Origin: Triatoma infestans
Lineage: Eukaryota > Arthropoda > Insecta > Hemiptera > Reduviidae
Direction of reading: 5' to 3'
Length of the DNA stretch: 64,000 nt
Assembly (NCBI GenBank): GCA_011037195.1
Contig: JAAEAF010003568.1
Span: 1 to 64,000 of the forward strand
Below, piece after piece: positions 34,655 through 45,120 of this stretch (its first letter is position 1; the number at the start of each line of letters is the position of its first letter). The notes beneath the pieces are model-generated. The model was not told the origin of the DNA. It ran no database searches and saw nothing but the letters and a program-made list of their open reading frames with translations. The position numbers and the translations under genes are program-made.

Positions 34655-35010
34655 GCGGTATTGTATAGGGGCAATATATATTGTCCCTACTATATATTAG
34701 ATACATAAATAATTATATGTACATGCATTTAATAAAAAACACGTAAAAAATTGTTGGGGGGGGGGGAATTTGATATATTTTTTTGCAGTGTCTATTCAAC
34801 ATCAAAATGTCGACATATTGTTTGATATTATACAAATCGTCCATCGTTTTATTCAATTTCACCATTCGAATGCGTATCTAAATAACTGCGCTTACTTTTC
34901 ATGATGTTCCGCATTTCTGTTGCGGGGGTTTCACGATTTCGAAACACAATTCACCGACTTCGACACAGCCATCGCACCGACACAGTGGCAGTGTGTTTTT
35001 TAAAAACATA
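34655..35010. other. AT-rich spacer
   Basis: No recognised feature; a GGGG run at 34755. Confidence 0.4.
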
Positions 35011-35014
35011 CACC

Positions 35015-35205
35015 TCAGTTAGTGTGAAACCAAGTCTCTGTACGAGTCTGTGTTGGCACACTGTCTGAAAAGCGCATCCTGAAGATGGGCGAACGCCCGA
35101 AATCGGTCGATGACCACAAAATGAAGCAGGCTTCCACGGAAAATGTCTCTGATGCTTTGCAGCTCTGCGAAACCAACCACCACAACAAACTTGAACGATT
35201 TTTTG
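35015..35205 (+). mobile_element. PLE terminal module (pLTR fragment)
   Basis: Matches the plus arm at 51370-51500 and the complement of 18820-18985: AGTTAGTGTGAAAC, CACACTGTCTGAAAA, CGCATCCTGAAGATGGGCG, CCACAAAATGAAGCAGGCT, GGAAAATGTCTCTGATGCTT. It contains the ribozyme listed next. Confidence 0.65.
35075..35112 (+). ncRNA. Hammerhead-like fold, one core-adjacent change
   Basis: Same order as 51429-51466: CATC, CTGAAGA, GGGCG-AA-CGCCC, GAAA, TCGG, TC, GATG. Stem III has T instead of C, giving a G-U closing pair. Stem I is intact. Confidence 0.5.
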
Positions 35206-35272
35206 TATTTCATTATAAATTTATATAGTAATATTCATTGATTAACGTTGTATAAATAATGTATATATATAC

Positions 35273-35490
35273 ATTAGAGATATTTTCCATGATAGCCTGC
35301 TTCTTTTTGTGGTCATTGACTGGTATCGGGCGTTCGCCCAACATCAGGATGTTTTTGAACAGTGTGATAACATAGACTGGCATACTGATGATGAGCGAAC
35401 GCCCGAAACCGGTCGATGACCACAAAATGAAGCAGACGATCACGGAAAATGTCTCTGATGCTTTCCGGCTCTGCGGAACTAATCACAGGT
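35273..35490. repeat. Inverted pair of PLE terminal modules, degraded
   Basis: The left arm (about 35273-35375) and right arm (about 35380-35490) are complements of each other. The right arm has CTGATGA and GAAAC around a GAGCGAACGCCC hairpin, but its stem I does not pair. The left arm has CTGATGT and GATAC. Both ribozyme folds look inactive. Confidence 0.6.
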
Positions 35491-35581
35491 ATATATATTA
35501 TTTCTGTTATTTTTAAAAAATATCAGTTGCACATATTACAAGTATTAATATTATAGTGGAACCCACTGAAAATAATTTCTT

Positions 35582-35717
35582 TTTTACTTTCTCTTACTAC
35601 CTAGTAAGAGGAAGTATTGTAATCGTGTCAAATTTTCGATTTCGAGTCACCAGAAATATCCGTTTTGAGGTCCCTTGAGTCCAAAAAAGTGGTTTTTAGG
35701 AAATGTGTGTGTGTTGT

Positions 35718-35751
<34 letters not shown>

Positions 35752-36110
35752 TATGTGGAACAGCATAGCTCAAAAACGAAAAACCGTAGAAAGTTGAAAC
35801 TTGATATTCCGTTCAGGTATCACCATGGGATCTGACAGTACGTTATCTGTCAATATTCCTCAACCGGAAGTACCACTTTACTAGTTGGACTTTTTACTTT
35901 TTTGCAATTTTCTCAAAAATGGCTCCGACGATTTTCTTTAAACTTGAACATCAACCACACATACAAAGAGCTACAACTTTTATTTGAAACATTTCTTCCG
36001 GGAAAATGCATTTAAGGGCACTTTTGGGGGAGGGGTGGGGTTAGGTTTCCATCTAAAGTGCTATTTCAGCTTTAAATTGCTATTGTGTGAGTGTTTCACA
36101 CCAGATTTTT
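35582..36110 (+). repeat. Family A repeat, short complete copy
   Basis: TTTACTTTCTCTTACTACCT plus AGTAAGAGGAAGTATTG at the head, (TG)n at 35703-35755, one module with GGCTCCGACGATTTTC and GGGGGAGGGGTGGGG, and GTGTGAGTGTTTCACACCAG at 36085-36106. With a single module it is about half the length of 57708-58695. Confidence 0.75.
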
Positions 36111-36329
36111 GAAGTCATAAATGAAATTAATAAATAAATAAAAATTAGCAATAATATATTTCCTATCAGGATAATTTTAAATTAAAAGGACTATGTAATA
36201 ATAAATGTAACTATTTAATCAAGAAATACCTTTATGTATATGAAGAAGTCTTATCGGTTTATATAAATAATTTAAATTCTTAGCAAACCTTAAAACATTT
36301 TTTTTAATTCATGTCAAATACTTTCTCAC

Positions 36330-36560
36330 TCCACAACCTACTCTCTTTGGTATAACCTCAATTTCGTTTGCTAGTTTTGAAGGGACAGAGTTGAATAATA
36401 TTATTTTAAGTCACTTGTGAGAAAAAACAATGTTTTTTTTTTTTACTTTCTTTCACTTGTCATTAAAAAAAAAAAAAAAAAAGGATTTCACTCACTACTA
36501 TTGATTTAATAATATTGTCACATTATTATAGAGTTGCAGAAAAAATAAATTTTTGGAATT
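36330..36560 (+). repeat. Dispersed repeat D, copy 1
   Basis: Shares with 56990-57250 TATAACCT, AGTTGAATAATATTATT or its variant, CACTTGTGAGAAAAA, ACTCACTACT, ATTTAATA, TTGTCACAT-ATTAT and a GAAAAA-ATTTT end, in the same order. No coding signal. Confidence 0.5.
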
Positions 36561-36599
36561 TAATTAATAAAATTAGTGTAAAATAGCTGTTCTTAAATA

Positions 36600-37368
36600 T
36601 ACGTTTGCTTTACATTTGAAAATCAATTTAACGATTAAATTAAATAAAAAAAAAAAAAGAAGAAAAAGTTATATAACTTTGCTTAACTTTAATTCCATTG
36701 TTATACAACATTTCTGAGGATAATCTTCCTTTCTCTCAATGAAAAACATTTTATTAAAGGTTACTATAAATGTCCATTTGTAATAGTTTAACTGTTGTAA
36801 ATAAAAAAAAAGATATATATATACATATACTATTAAAATATATAAATATTACTATTTATATATATATATACATATATATTTTTATATTAAATTTATATTT
36901 TTATATTAAATATACTATTTATATATATAGGTACTATTTAACGCGAGACTAAAATCCTTTTCAATTGTTTATTCACTGTCAAACTTAGTATGCAAAAGTG
37001 GCTGTTGACTTTTTTTGTCAAGTAAACCTAATTTAATTGTATAATGATTAGATCACTGTAAAAAAGAAATCAACTGTTCCATAGCCATTAGTTTGATCTG
37101 ATTACTAAGGTTTAGAGATCAGCTTCCATTTTCCTGCTCCCCACACTTAACCCATTACAATGTGTGTAATCATAGCCAATATTATAATGAGTCACGTTTC
37201 TCGGCTCTGTTTCGTGAGTAAACAGTACCCCCTTAACAAACAATATTATATTTCTTTGACATGTAATCATGATGACTGCTTGAGATGTTCGTTTTTGCTT
37301 TCTAACTTATTTCACTTTAAAATATTTTTTTTTATTTTTAAGAAATTTCATTTGGAATAAGAATAAAA
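36600..37368. other. AT-rich spacer with (AT)n tracts
   Basis: TATA-rich microsatellite patches at 36810-36930. No other feature. Confidence 0.5.
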
Positions 37369-38245
37369 AATAAAAAATCTGATGAAATATACGACTTTCT
37401 CTTACTGCAGTTTAAAAGATTTAAGTGACGAATTTTCTTTAAACTTATAATTTTTATTTAACGTTTATTTTCAGTTTTATATCAATGGGAGTATATAAAC
37501 TTAATAAAATGACATTTTTGAGAAAGCATAAATAAAGTCCTTCTACCTCCTCCAAAAAAATTTCCTTAAATGAACTTAATCGGAAAAAAGTTCTTAACAA
37601 AAGTGATAGGTCACCCGTATTCACAATTAATGATCAACAAGTTTAATGTAATCCGTCGTCCGTGTTTCTATGAAGAAAATGGAAATAACATCAAAATCGC
37701 ACTTCCGGTGAACCGATTTTCTCTAATTCAGAATTTTGACAACATATTTAATTCTAATTAAAATATTAATTAGATGATAGAATTGTATAATAAATTAAAA
37801 TAGCACTTTAGAAGAAAAAAAAACATAACCACGCCCATCTCCCAAAAACCGATTTTTTTCGGAGAAATGTTTCATATAAAAGTTTTAGCTCTTCGCATAT
37901 GTAGTCCAATATACCTACTAAGTTTGAAAAAAAAAAAATGGTTGAACCATTTTTGAAAAAAACTTAGAAATCTGAAAAATCCATTTAGTAAAGTAGTACT
38001 TCGGGTTGAGAAATTTCGAGAGGTTAGTTTATGTCGGATCCCATGGTGATACCCATACACGGAATGCCAATTTTGCTTTCTACAATTTTTCGTTTTTGAT
38101 CTATGCAATCACCCACCCAAACACACGGACCCTTTTCTGAAACCTAATTTTTTGGGCTCAAAGAACCTGAAAACGAATATTTCCCGTTATTCAAAACTCG
38201 TTAATGAAAATTTGACACCATTACAATACTTACTCTTACTAAAGT
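37369..38245 (-). repeat. Family A repeat, diverged copy
   Basis: ACTTTCTCTTACTGCAG near 37391-37407, CGCACTTCCGGTGAACCG, ATTCTAATTAAAATATTAATTAG, AAGTAGTACTTCGGGTTG, CCCATGGTGATACCC, and TTTGACACCATTACAATACTTACTCTTACT at 38211-38240. The CA tract is reduced. Confidence 0.65.
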
Positions 38246-38892
38246 TATGATTTTCCTGGGTTTGTTTAGGGAAGGAACCTCTTTGCAGCCTTATTTTCTC
38301 TTTTTAATTATAAATTATACATTTAGTTTCTCCAACGTTTCGGCATTTCACATACCATTATCATAGGATTAACAATGTTTATATCTGAAATTTTTACAAA
38401 GTGCATAAAGATTTATAATTATATAGAGAAATTGTATATTAATTGAATATTTGTTGTCCACAAATTATAAATACCAACCTTTTATTATTTTTGCATTCTG
38501 ATAATATAGCATTGTTGGTTGAGTGTTTATGATATATAATATAATATATATATATATCGAGAAAATATTAAAAATTCCCTCAACAAATACTGACGCAGAT
38601 TAACAATAATCTTGCAGGAATAATTTGACAGTAACTGTTACTTATCTCGACATATATTTTATACAAAAACAAGGTAAATATCTTCCAGCTGATATATATA
38701 TATCATGTATCTATATAATTATAAATCTTTATGCACTTTGTAAAAATTTCAGATATAAACATTGTTAATCTTATGATAATGGCATGTGAAATGCCGAAAC
38801 GTTGGAGAAACTAAATGTATAATTTATAATAAACAAAGAAAATAAGGCTGCAAAGAGGTTCATTCCCAAAACAAACCCAGGAAAATCATAAC
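38244..38892. repeat. Large inverted repeat, arms ~184 bp
   Basis: Arm 38244-38427 is complementary to 38709-38892 over nearly its whole length, with a 281-bp AT-rich spacer. Each arm holds a hairpin GGCAT-ATGCC followed by GAAACGTTGGAGAAAC, the same layout as the PLE modules. The CUGANGA box is replaced by ATGATAA, so no functional hammerhead is claimed. Confidence 0.75.
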
Positions 38893-38894
38893 AC

Positions 38895-39600
38895 TTATAA
38901 AGGAATAAACAGCCAATAAATTAACCACAACGCATTTACTGCTGTTGTTTTTTGTAAGTAAAAGTATGCTTTCCCCTAAAAAAAGTATGTTTGTCCTCGG
39001 GCAAATAATGTGTGAGAATTACTCCATTAATTCCATCTACGGTTAATACTTATTTATAACACAGGAAATATGTGGGAATGTTTGTGCGTATTTTATGTGA
39101 AAAACAGGTAAACTCAAAAATAAAAATATTGTTTAAAATTCCGTCTTGTTTTAGTCCATTTAAATATCACACATGAATTCGGTACGAACATTTAGTGGTT
39201 AGAAACAGCTAAAAGATTTTATAAGCTGCATTCCCTTGAATGTATAGTAAATGAAACTTACATTCTGATATTTGCCGAAATCGCACACTTCCTTCTTACT
39301 ATATATAAGGAGATACTAAAACGAAGTATTATAATTTCTTACAAAAAAGCAAAATGAATAATTTTGACCCTTACTTTTCACAATTGTCTTAAAAAGGGCT
39401 ATTTCTTTACTATATATGTATAAGTGTATAATTTTAATATGACGCAAAAAAAAAACGTAACTTTTAGTATTCATTACAAGTTTTCAAGATAAATTATGTA
39501 GAATGCTTGATCTAAATTAACATTCCCTTCCTCAGGAACAGTTCAGGTAAGATAGAGAGTTAAATGCTAAGAGGAAGTTATTCATAATTTCTCTCTATAT
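38895..39600. other. AT-rich spacer with a splice-like junction at 39544-39552
   Basis: CAG/GTAAGA at 39544-39552, preceded by a mixed CATTCCCTTCCTCAGG tract, is a weaker form of the junction at 17544. Nothing else was recognised. Confidence 0.35.
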
Positions 39601-39604
39601 TTTC

Positions 39605-39660
39605 TTAACAGTTCTTGAGAAAGGACACCAAAGGTGTCCGAAACGTTGAATAAATTTCTA
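39605..39660 (+). repeat. Hairpin plus GAAACGTTG module
   Basis: GGACACC-AAA-GGTGTCC (39622-39638) followed at once by GAAACGTTG. This is the stem II-GAAAC layout of the other PLE-type modules, without a CUGANGA box. Confidence 0.5.
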
Positions 39661-39678
39661 AGACCTGGTATTTTTTTT

Positions 39679-40027
39679 TCCGTCGTAGCGTACATATTTA
39701 TTGTTTTCGTGACCGGTTTCGGATTTTCATCCATCGTCAGAGCAAATTCACTAAGTTCGTGTAGATGGTTCACTTCAATTTAATGTTTCTATTACACTCA
39801 CACTTGTTGGTTGTATATGTGTGGAGAAATTATAAGCTTATGTCGTTATTAGGTTATAATGTTATGACAACCTTATAATCTCCTCACATATATACAACCA
39901 ACAAGTGTGAGTGTAACAAAAAAATTAAGTTGAAGTGAACTCTCTACACGAGCTTGGTGAATTTACTCTGACGATGGATAAAAATCCGAAACCGGTAAGG
40001 AACAAATAAATATGCATGCTACGACGG
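39679..40027. repeat. Large inverted repeat, arms ~158 bp
   Basis: Arms at 39679-39836 and 39870-40027, separated by about 33 bp. Each arm contains CTGACGA, a GGAT-ATCC hairpin and GAAACCGG, a hammerhead-like core. In the left arm (minus strand) GGTC follows; in the right arm it is GGTA. In neither does a stem I of more than one pair form, so activity is unlikely. Confidence 0.75.
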
Positions 40028-40254
40028 ATAACGTACCAGATGTTGGCATTGAGGACCCATCCCCACATATTCAACTTCTAAGACTAAAAGTTTTTTTTCT
40101 TTGGCCCCACCCCCCAACTAAACAATATTTTGCTTGTTTCATTAACAACGGCCAAACAAAACTTTTGTTTGTATTCATATTTTTTCTCATTTTTTTTTTT
40201 TTAAATAAAGAATTAGAGCTGTTTCTATTTTGTTTTACTGCTATAGAAGGAAAG

Positions 40255-41118
40255 ATTGCAATCTAGTCAAATTTTCGTTATTGAGTTTTCACCAAGGTCC
40301 TCACGCGTTGGTCTAGTGGCTAGCGCACTCGCCTTTTGTGCGAGAGTTCAGGGTTCGATTCCCGTGAGGGCAAAGTTGGTGTTGACCCAGCATCGTGATA
40401 AAAAGTGGGAAGCTACAGTGAGTAGCGCCCTAGGTAGCGAAGACCTGAACTAAACGGCGTGGGAACTGCGGCGTGCTTACCAAACGCCCCCCCCATTCAA
40501 ATTGCCGTCTGGCAAGCCTTCTTGGTCCTTCATGGGCTGTTGCGCCATAGGGTTTTTTTTTTTAAGGGTTTTCTCCAAGAATACATGTTTTGAGTCCTGA
40601 GAATTCGAAAAAAATATATGTTTAAATATGAAAACTAGTAGAAAGTTCAAACGAGATTTTCCATTGAGCACACCACCATCTGAAGATTTTGGTTAAAATC
40701 CATTATCCAGAAATGGGACTTTAGGAATTTTTTCCTTCAGTTTTTGCGATTTTCTAGAAAATGATTTCAACGATTTTCTTTAAACTAGTGTGGTGCTGAC
40801 TTTTTTTTCGAAAACGACAACGATTTTCTTTAAACTTGGAATGCTACCGAGGTAAATCTATCAATTCTATTTGTAAAATCCGTAAAAATCCGGCAAAATA
40901 AATATTTTAGATAGTTCTGGGGATTTTGTGGCGTTAAATTTCTAACGTTATATAAGGGTATGTTCAATGTAATCACTTCTATTACCTGCCTGAATAGGTA
41001 CTTGTCCCCCCATCACCATCTCCACATTTAGGTTAGGAAAAATGAATAAAATTTGTCATTTTCTTGTAACAGAAGTAAGTGTAAATCGTATGAATGTTTC
41101 ACACCGGATTTTTTTTAT
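40255..41118 (+). repeat. Family A repeat, interrupted by a SINE
   Basis: The head (GATTGCAATCTAGTCAAATTTTCG) is at 40255, the body resumes at about 40556 (ATACATGTTTTGAG) and the tail TGTTTCACACCGGATTTTTT ends at about 41116. The body is the GTGGCGTTAAATTTC subfamily also seen at 28270. Confidence 0.65.
40298..40555 (+). mobile_element. tRNA-derived SINE (second family)
   Basis: A box TGGTCTAGTGGCTAGCGC (40310-40327) and B box GGGTTCGATTCCC (40350-40362) match pol III promoter consensus. The body, GTTGACCCAGCATCGTGATA onward, differs from the 51539 family and appears also at 4195-4229 on the minus strand. A T-rich tail ends it. It sits inside a family A copy between GTTTTCACCAAG (40284-40295) and GTTTTCTCCAAG (40567-40578), a likely target-site duplication with one mismatch. 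Confidence 0.75.
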
Positions 41119-41374
41119 AAACTATAACAGTTTTCACACTACGTGTATGTTAAGTTGTTTTATAATATGTTATAGTAGTAGCATATTGAGAGAGGCCTAC
41201 CATATGTTGAGAAGATTATATGTTCGCCACAAAACACTTCCGCTAGTTCTATTGATTTCCCTTAAAAAAAAAAAAAAGTCTATAACTTATGTTTTATTAT
41301 TAAACTATAAATATTTACTACTGCTATATAAGTTTTTATAACTCATCATGAGTTCACAAATAAAAATAAAAATC

Positions 41375-41612
41375 AACAGGGATGGGGGTTATGTTTCCCT
41401 CTAAAGTACTATGATAGTTGATTATAAGTTTCAAGAAAACTAGTAAAGCGGAAGTGCATTTTTACTCAACAGTTTTGGCTATTTTCTCCATAATAACATC
41501 AACGAATTTCATTAAATTTGGTTGTACTAAGCTATAAAATTTGTCAATCACAATTTTGAAGATTGGAGTAAGAGAAAGTTGTGTGAGTGTATCACACCAA
41601 ATTTTTTTTTTC
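41375..41612 (+). repeat. Family A 3' part
   Basis: CAACAGGGATGGGGGTTATG, CTCTAAAGTACTATGATAG, GCGGAAGTGCATTTTTACTC, and the tail GGAGTAAGAGAAAGTTGTGTGAGTGTATCACACC at 41564-41598. The head is missing. Confidence 0.7.
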
Positions 41613-42120
41613 TCTTAGAGGATACCAAAATTTTTATGTCTTATCAAATTCATAGAATATAGTTAATTAAAATTGCAAAATATTTTAGTTCTGCAGTTGA
41701 TATTTTTTCAAATGCTAAGTTTTATCTTCTATTAATTCTTCTTGGAAAAGAATCATTAAAATTTTATTTTCAGAAATGAAGAAAGTAAATATTCGTTCGT
41801 AACCTTTCAGTTTTTGTGCGTTTTTTGGGGGAGTTTAATAAAAATTTTGTTTTTTATAGTTTTTACTATGAACAAAATTTTGTGTAAGGATGTAGTTATT
41901 TCGTATGTAATTTGGGTGGTTAGACTACAATAATTAAGTAATCATTGAATTAGGCAAATGAGTGCCTTATTTCTTTGATAATCGCTGTTGAGTGCCTGGG
42001 CTAGTTAATCAAATGGAAGCATGGGCTAGTTAATTATTTAACCATGATTTGGAAAAAAATTATTCGTCCGATAATATTAGGAACATTCGATTGTTTTCGG
42101 TAACTATAATATACTGTATC
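41613..42120. other. AT-rich spacer
   Basis: No recognised feature. Confidence 0.4.
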
Positions 42121-42121
42121 T

Positions 42122-42365
42122 TTTTTTTTTTTTTTTTTGGCGCATAGACTGCTGTGGTCATTAGGGATACCCTAAATGCATCCCTTCACGATCTGTACCC
42201 ACTCGAGCCGGGATAGCACATACTAATCTATGTGGTTTCTACACACAACACCTTGCCTAGCAAAGTAGGGAGGAGCTCTAGATTGTCGACCGCTTTTCCA
42301 CACATCCCCTCTTATATCAACGAGCTAGTCGATGAGGGAGAGTGTGGAATATTGTTTGTGCCATC
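42122..42365 (-). mobile_element. SINE-like unit, variant
   Basis: A long T run, then GGCGCATAGACTGCTGTGGTCATTAGGG resembles the 3' end of the common SINE. The rest differs (GCCGGGATAGCACATAC, GGGAGGAGCTCTAGATTGTCG). No clear A or B box. It may be a SINE sharing only the 3' tail. Confidence 0.4.
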
Positions 42366-42654
42366 CCTTAGTCTACTAAAACTAGATTTTTAGATTTGGA
42401 CAAAACTAAAGCACTTTTTTAACTATGAATTGCATTATACACATATTATCTGCATAAGTAATAACTTTTTATGTAACTTACCTTAAGGAGGCTATTTATA
42501 AACAGACTAATTGAGTGGTGCAGTACTTATAACAAATTTTCCTCTCTAATGGACTACTCCTAAAATGAACTAATCCTAACTGGGTTGAAATACTTTTATA
42601 AAATTTCTTTCAACCCCTGGATAAAAGCCTAAACTAAACATTCACACTAACTTT

Positions 42655-42750
42655 CTCGCCAATAAATACATACACTCTATGAATACATTCAAGCAAATAA
42701 ATACATTCAAACTAATAAATACATTCACGCCAATAAATACATTCAGACGG
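42655..42750 (+). repeat. 18-bp minisatellite
   Basis: A unit close to CAAATAAATACATTCAAA is repeated in tandem about four times, with an interrupted first unit. Confidence 0.7.
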
Positions 42751-43910
42751 AACATTCTCACTATGGAAAATACTCAATATTCCTTTCCACTTTAAAATAA
42801 TAAACTATCCTAGTTGGGTGAAGTACTTGATTGCTTCACCCAGTTTACTTAACCTAACTACTACCCTAAATTTTGCTATATAGATTTTTTTTTTCAAAAC
42901 AAAAATAAGCCTCCTTTTGTAAGGAGAACCCTCTTGGAGAATGGCGCGTTTGTCATCTGGCATGCCCCTGCTCTTTCTCTCCGAGTACGCAATGCCCGAC
43001 ATCCTTCCGGTATGTGCGCCACAGTTATCCTTTCTCGGCATCGAGGAATAAAATGTATATAATTAAATAAACATTTTTTAATAATTGAGATAGGGAGTTT
43101 CATAACTTCTTTAGATGTGGTAGATTCTTGGTTCTATTATAACACTTTTATTACACTAGAGTTGGCCAGTGAATTGTCCTACGCCAATGGTTTCTCACCC
43201 TTTTGCTACCCAGCTGTCTAGTATTTTGCCTCTAAACTAATTTTTTAAAATACTATATTTTTAAAATTTCTAATCTTCTGCTTCTTGTTTCCACCAAAGT
43301 ACCATAGAGGATGTAAAATATGAAAAGATGAATCTGATTGAATTTGAGGCATCACGTAACCGGTTCGAGGTTTGGACTGCCAAAGTTGTAGGTTCCATAA
43401 CAGAGCTTTTCCCTTAGATTTTATTATATGGTGATTATTATGAGTAATTATGTTTATGATCTCCTTATGTTCTCAACATCTGATGTTAGATGAACGTAAT
43501 ACCAGTCTGAAAATAAGATTACCTTGCCATATTTCCTTTATTGATTAGTAGTGAAATTGTGACCCTAATAAGAACATTTATTCATGTTAATATATAAAAT
43601 ATAGACCATTATAATTATTACTTATGTAAATAATCTACAAAGTTTAATATTATATATCTACTAATTACTATACTAATGCTGTTAATTCAAACATTTTATT
43701 AAAACCTGACACTATTTGTGAAGAAAATGTGGGTAAGAGATAAGATTATAATGCATTATGAACACCTTAGTTAATTATTGCTGGCGGCTACATTACTAGT
43801 TGGTGAATTTTTATAGCTATATCTTTTCTTCTATTGCTGTAATCATTCTGTCTCGGTATGTGATAGATTATTAATTTAATTATTTATTATTAAATTAGAT
43901 TTGTTCCACT
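42751..43910. other. AT-rich spacer
   Basis: A somewhat less AT-rich part at 42900-43040 has two overlapping minus-strand short frames without recognised motifs. Confidence 0.4.
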
Positions 43911-43917
43911 CTGTATT

Positions 43918-44437
43918 CTAGTCATTACATAATGCAACTCCAGTGATTATCTTAAGCGCCTTGCTTTGTACCAAGTCAAGGGCTCTGAGAGAAGTATCTG
44001 ATGCAGTAACTAATATATAACCATTAATAGAAATGGATGTGGACACAAGTTCTGCTTGCTTTGGTAGCTCTTTTGTGAGTTGGATAGAGGTAGATAGCCT
44101 ACCTGTTGGTACATTGGGCTCTATAAAATGGGGGTCATGCCAGACTCCTTTTGTAGGTTTGTGAGACAGAGGAAGAAACATGCATACATCTCATGACGGC
44201 TAGGTTGGCTCAGGATCTTTGGCGGAACAGAATGTCGGTGGAAGAGCTTAGCCTATGTCCTTCTAAGGTCCGATTTGTTCGGACTGGGTTAAAACATGGG
44301 TGGGTGAAATTTGGGTCCGAACTTTTGATCCAGACTCGGTAGTTGTTGTTCTTTTTGGAGTAAGATATAGGGACCCACAGAGGCTTTGAATAGCATAGTG
44401 TTTGGTACTCCCCTCTTTTGAATAATCGTAATAATAA
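43918..44437 (-). pseudogene. Non-LTR element relic: RT C-terminus fused to an ORF1-type segment
   Basis: The minus-strand frame at 43918-44181 ends in LRALDLVQSKALKIITGVAL, the typical end of a Jockey/R1-type RT. Just before it, PTKGVWHDPHFIEPNVPTG belongs to the segment that recurs at 49945-50331. The RT core is therefore missing and the two parts are joined by internal deletion. 44105-44437 is copy A of the ~390-bp duplicated unit; copy B is 50000-50338. The LTR element inserted at its right end. Confidence 0.6.
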
Positions 44438-44883
44438 TGTGATGGATGCAAGAAACTTAAAATAATATTAAATTTTAAATGAATATAAATTATCAAAATA
44501 AGTTGCGAAGGGACCAGCCAGGTAATACGAATACCGTTACTAGGAATGTCCAAGAACCTTTATGGCTTTGTTCTGACCCCTTCTACTAACAAGGGAGGCA
44601 CTAAACGGACAAAGAGAAGAAATATTTGAAGACAGACTCGTTCTAGCTACCAAAGTGAAAACATCAGAGCCATATCAAGTTTTAAGACTTATTCCAATTA
44701 ATTTATGCTTGTTAACTTAATATCTCTTAGAGAATATATCTTTTGAAAAACAGTGTGACTACTTTATTATTACTAGTCTTCATTCTCTTTTAAAATTACA
44801 AACTTATAAGCCCTTTTCACTAAAACGCTCGTGCTACACACTACCACTACTACAAATACAACTCCACACCACATTACATTACA
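44438..44883 (+). repeat. 5' LTR
   Basis: Begins TGTGATGGATGC and ends ACATTACA. It differs from the 3' LTR by a few substitutions and by the block at about 44691-44740 (TTCCAATTAATTTATGCTTG here, AATAATTAATTAACTTG there). The sequence directly after it, TTGGTGCCAGCTGTTTGG, begins with TGG after one base and is the likely primer-binding site; I did not assign the tRNA. Confidence 0.9.
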
Positions 44884-45120
44884 TTGGTGCCAGCTGTTTG
44901 GGATATTTTCAACGAGAATCCAGAAATTTACAAGTACGTAAAAATTTTAATTTCACAATTAAACAAATTATCCATCAGATAATTTGATTGTTTTTTTTAA
45001 ATTACTTTCTCAGCGGAAATATCATCAATATTTCCCATTATTGAATTTTCTAGTGAATTTCATTTTTAAATTTTTGTAATTGTGCCACTTGTACCTCAAT
45101 CCCTTTCGAATTTTGAATTT

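Noticed and set aside
38705..38892. Functional hammerhead in the 38244-38892 arms
   Set aside because: The CUGANGA box reads ATGATAA, so invariant core residues are missing.
39679..40027. Functional hammerhead in the 39679-40027 arms
   Set aside because: The core is present, but stem I does not pair and one arm has GGTA in place of GGTC.
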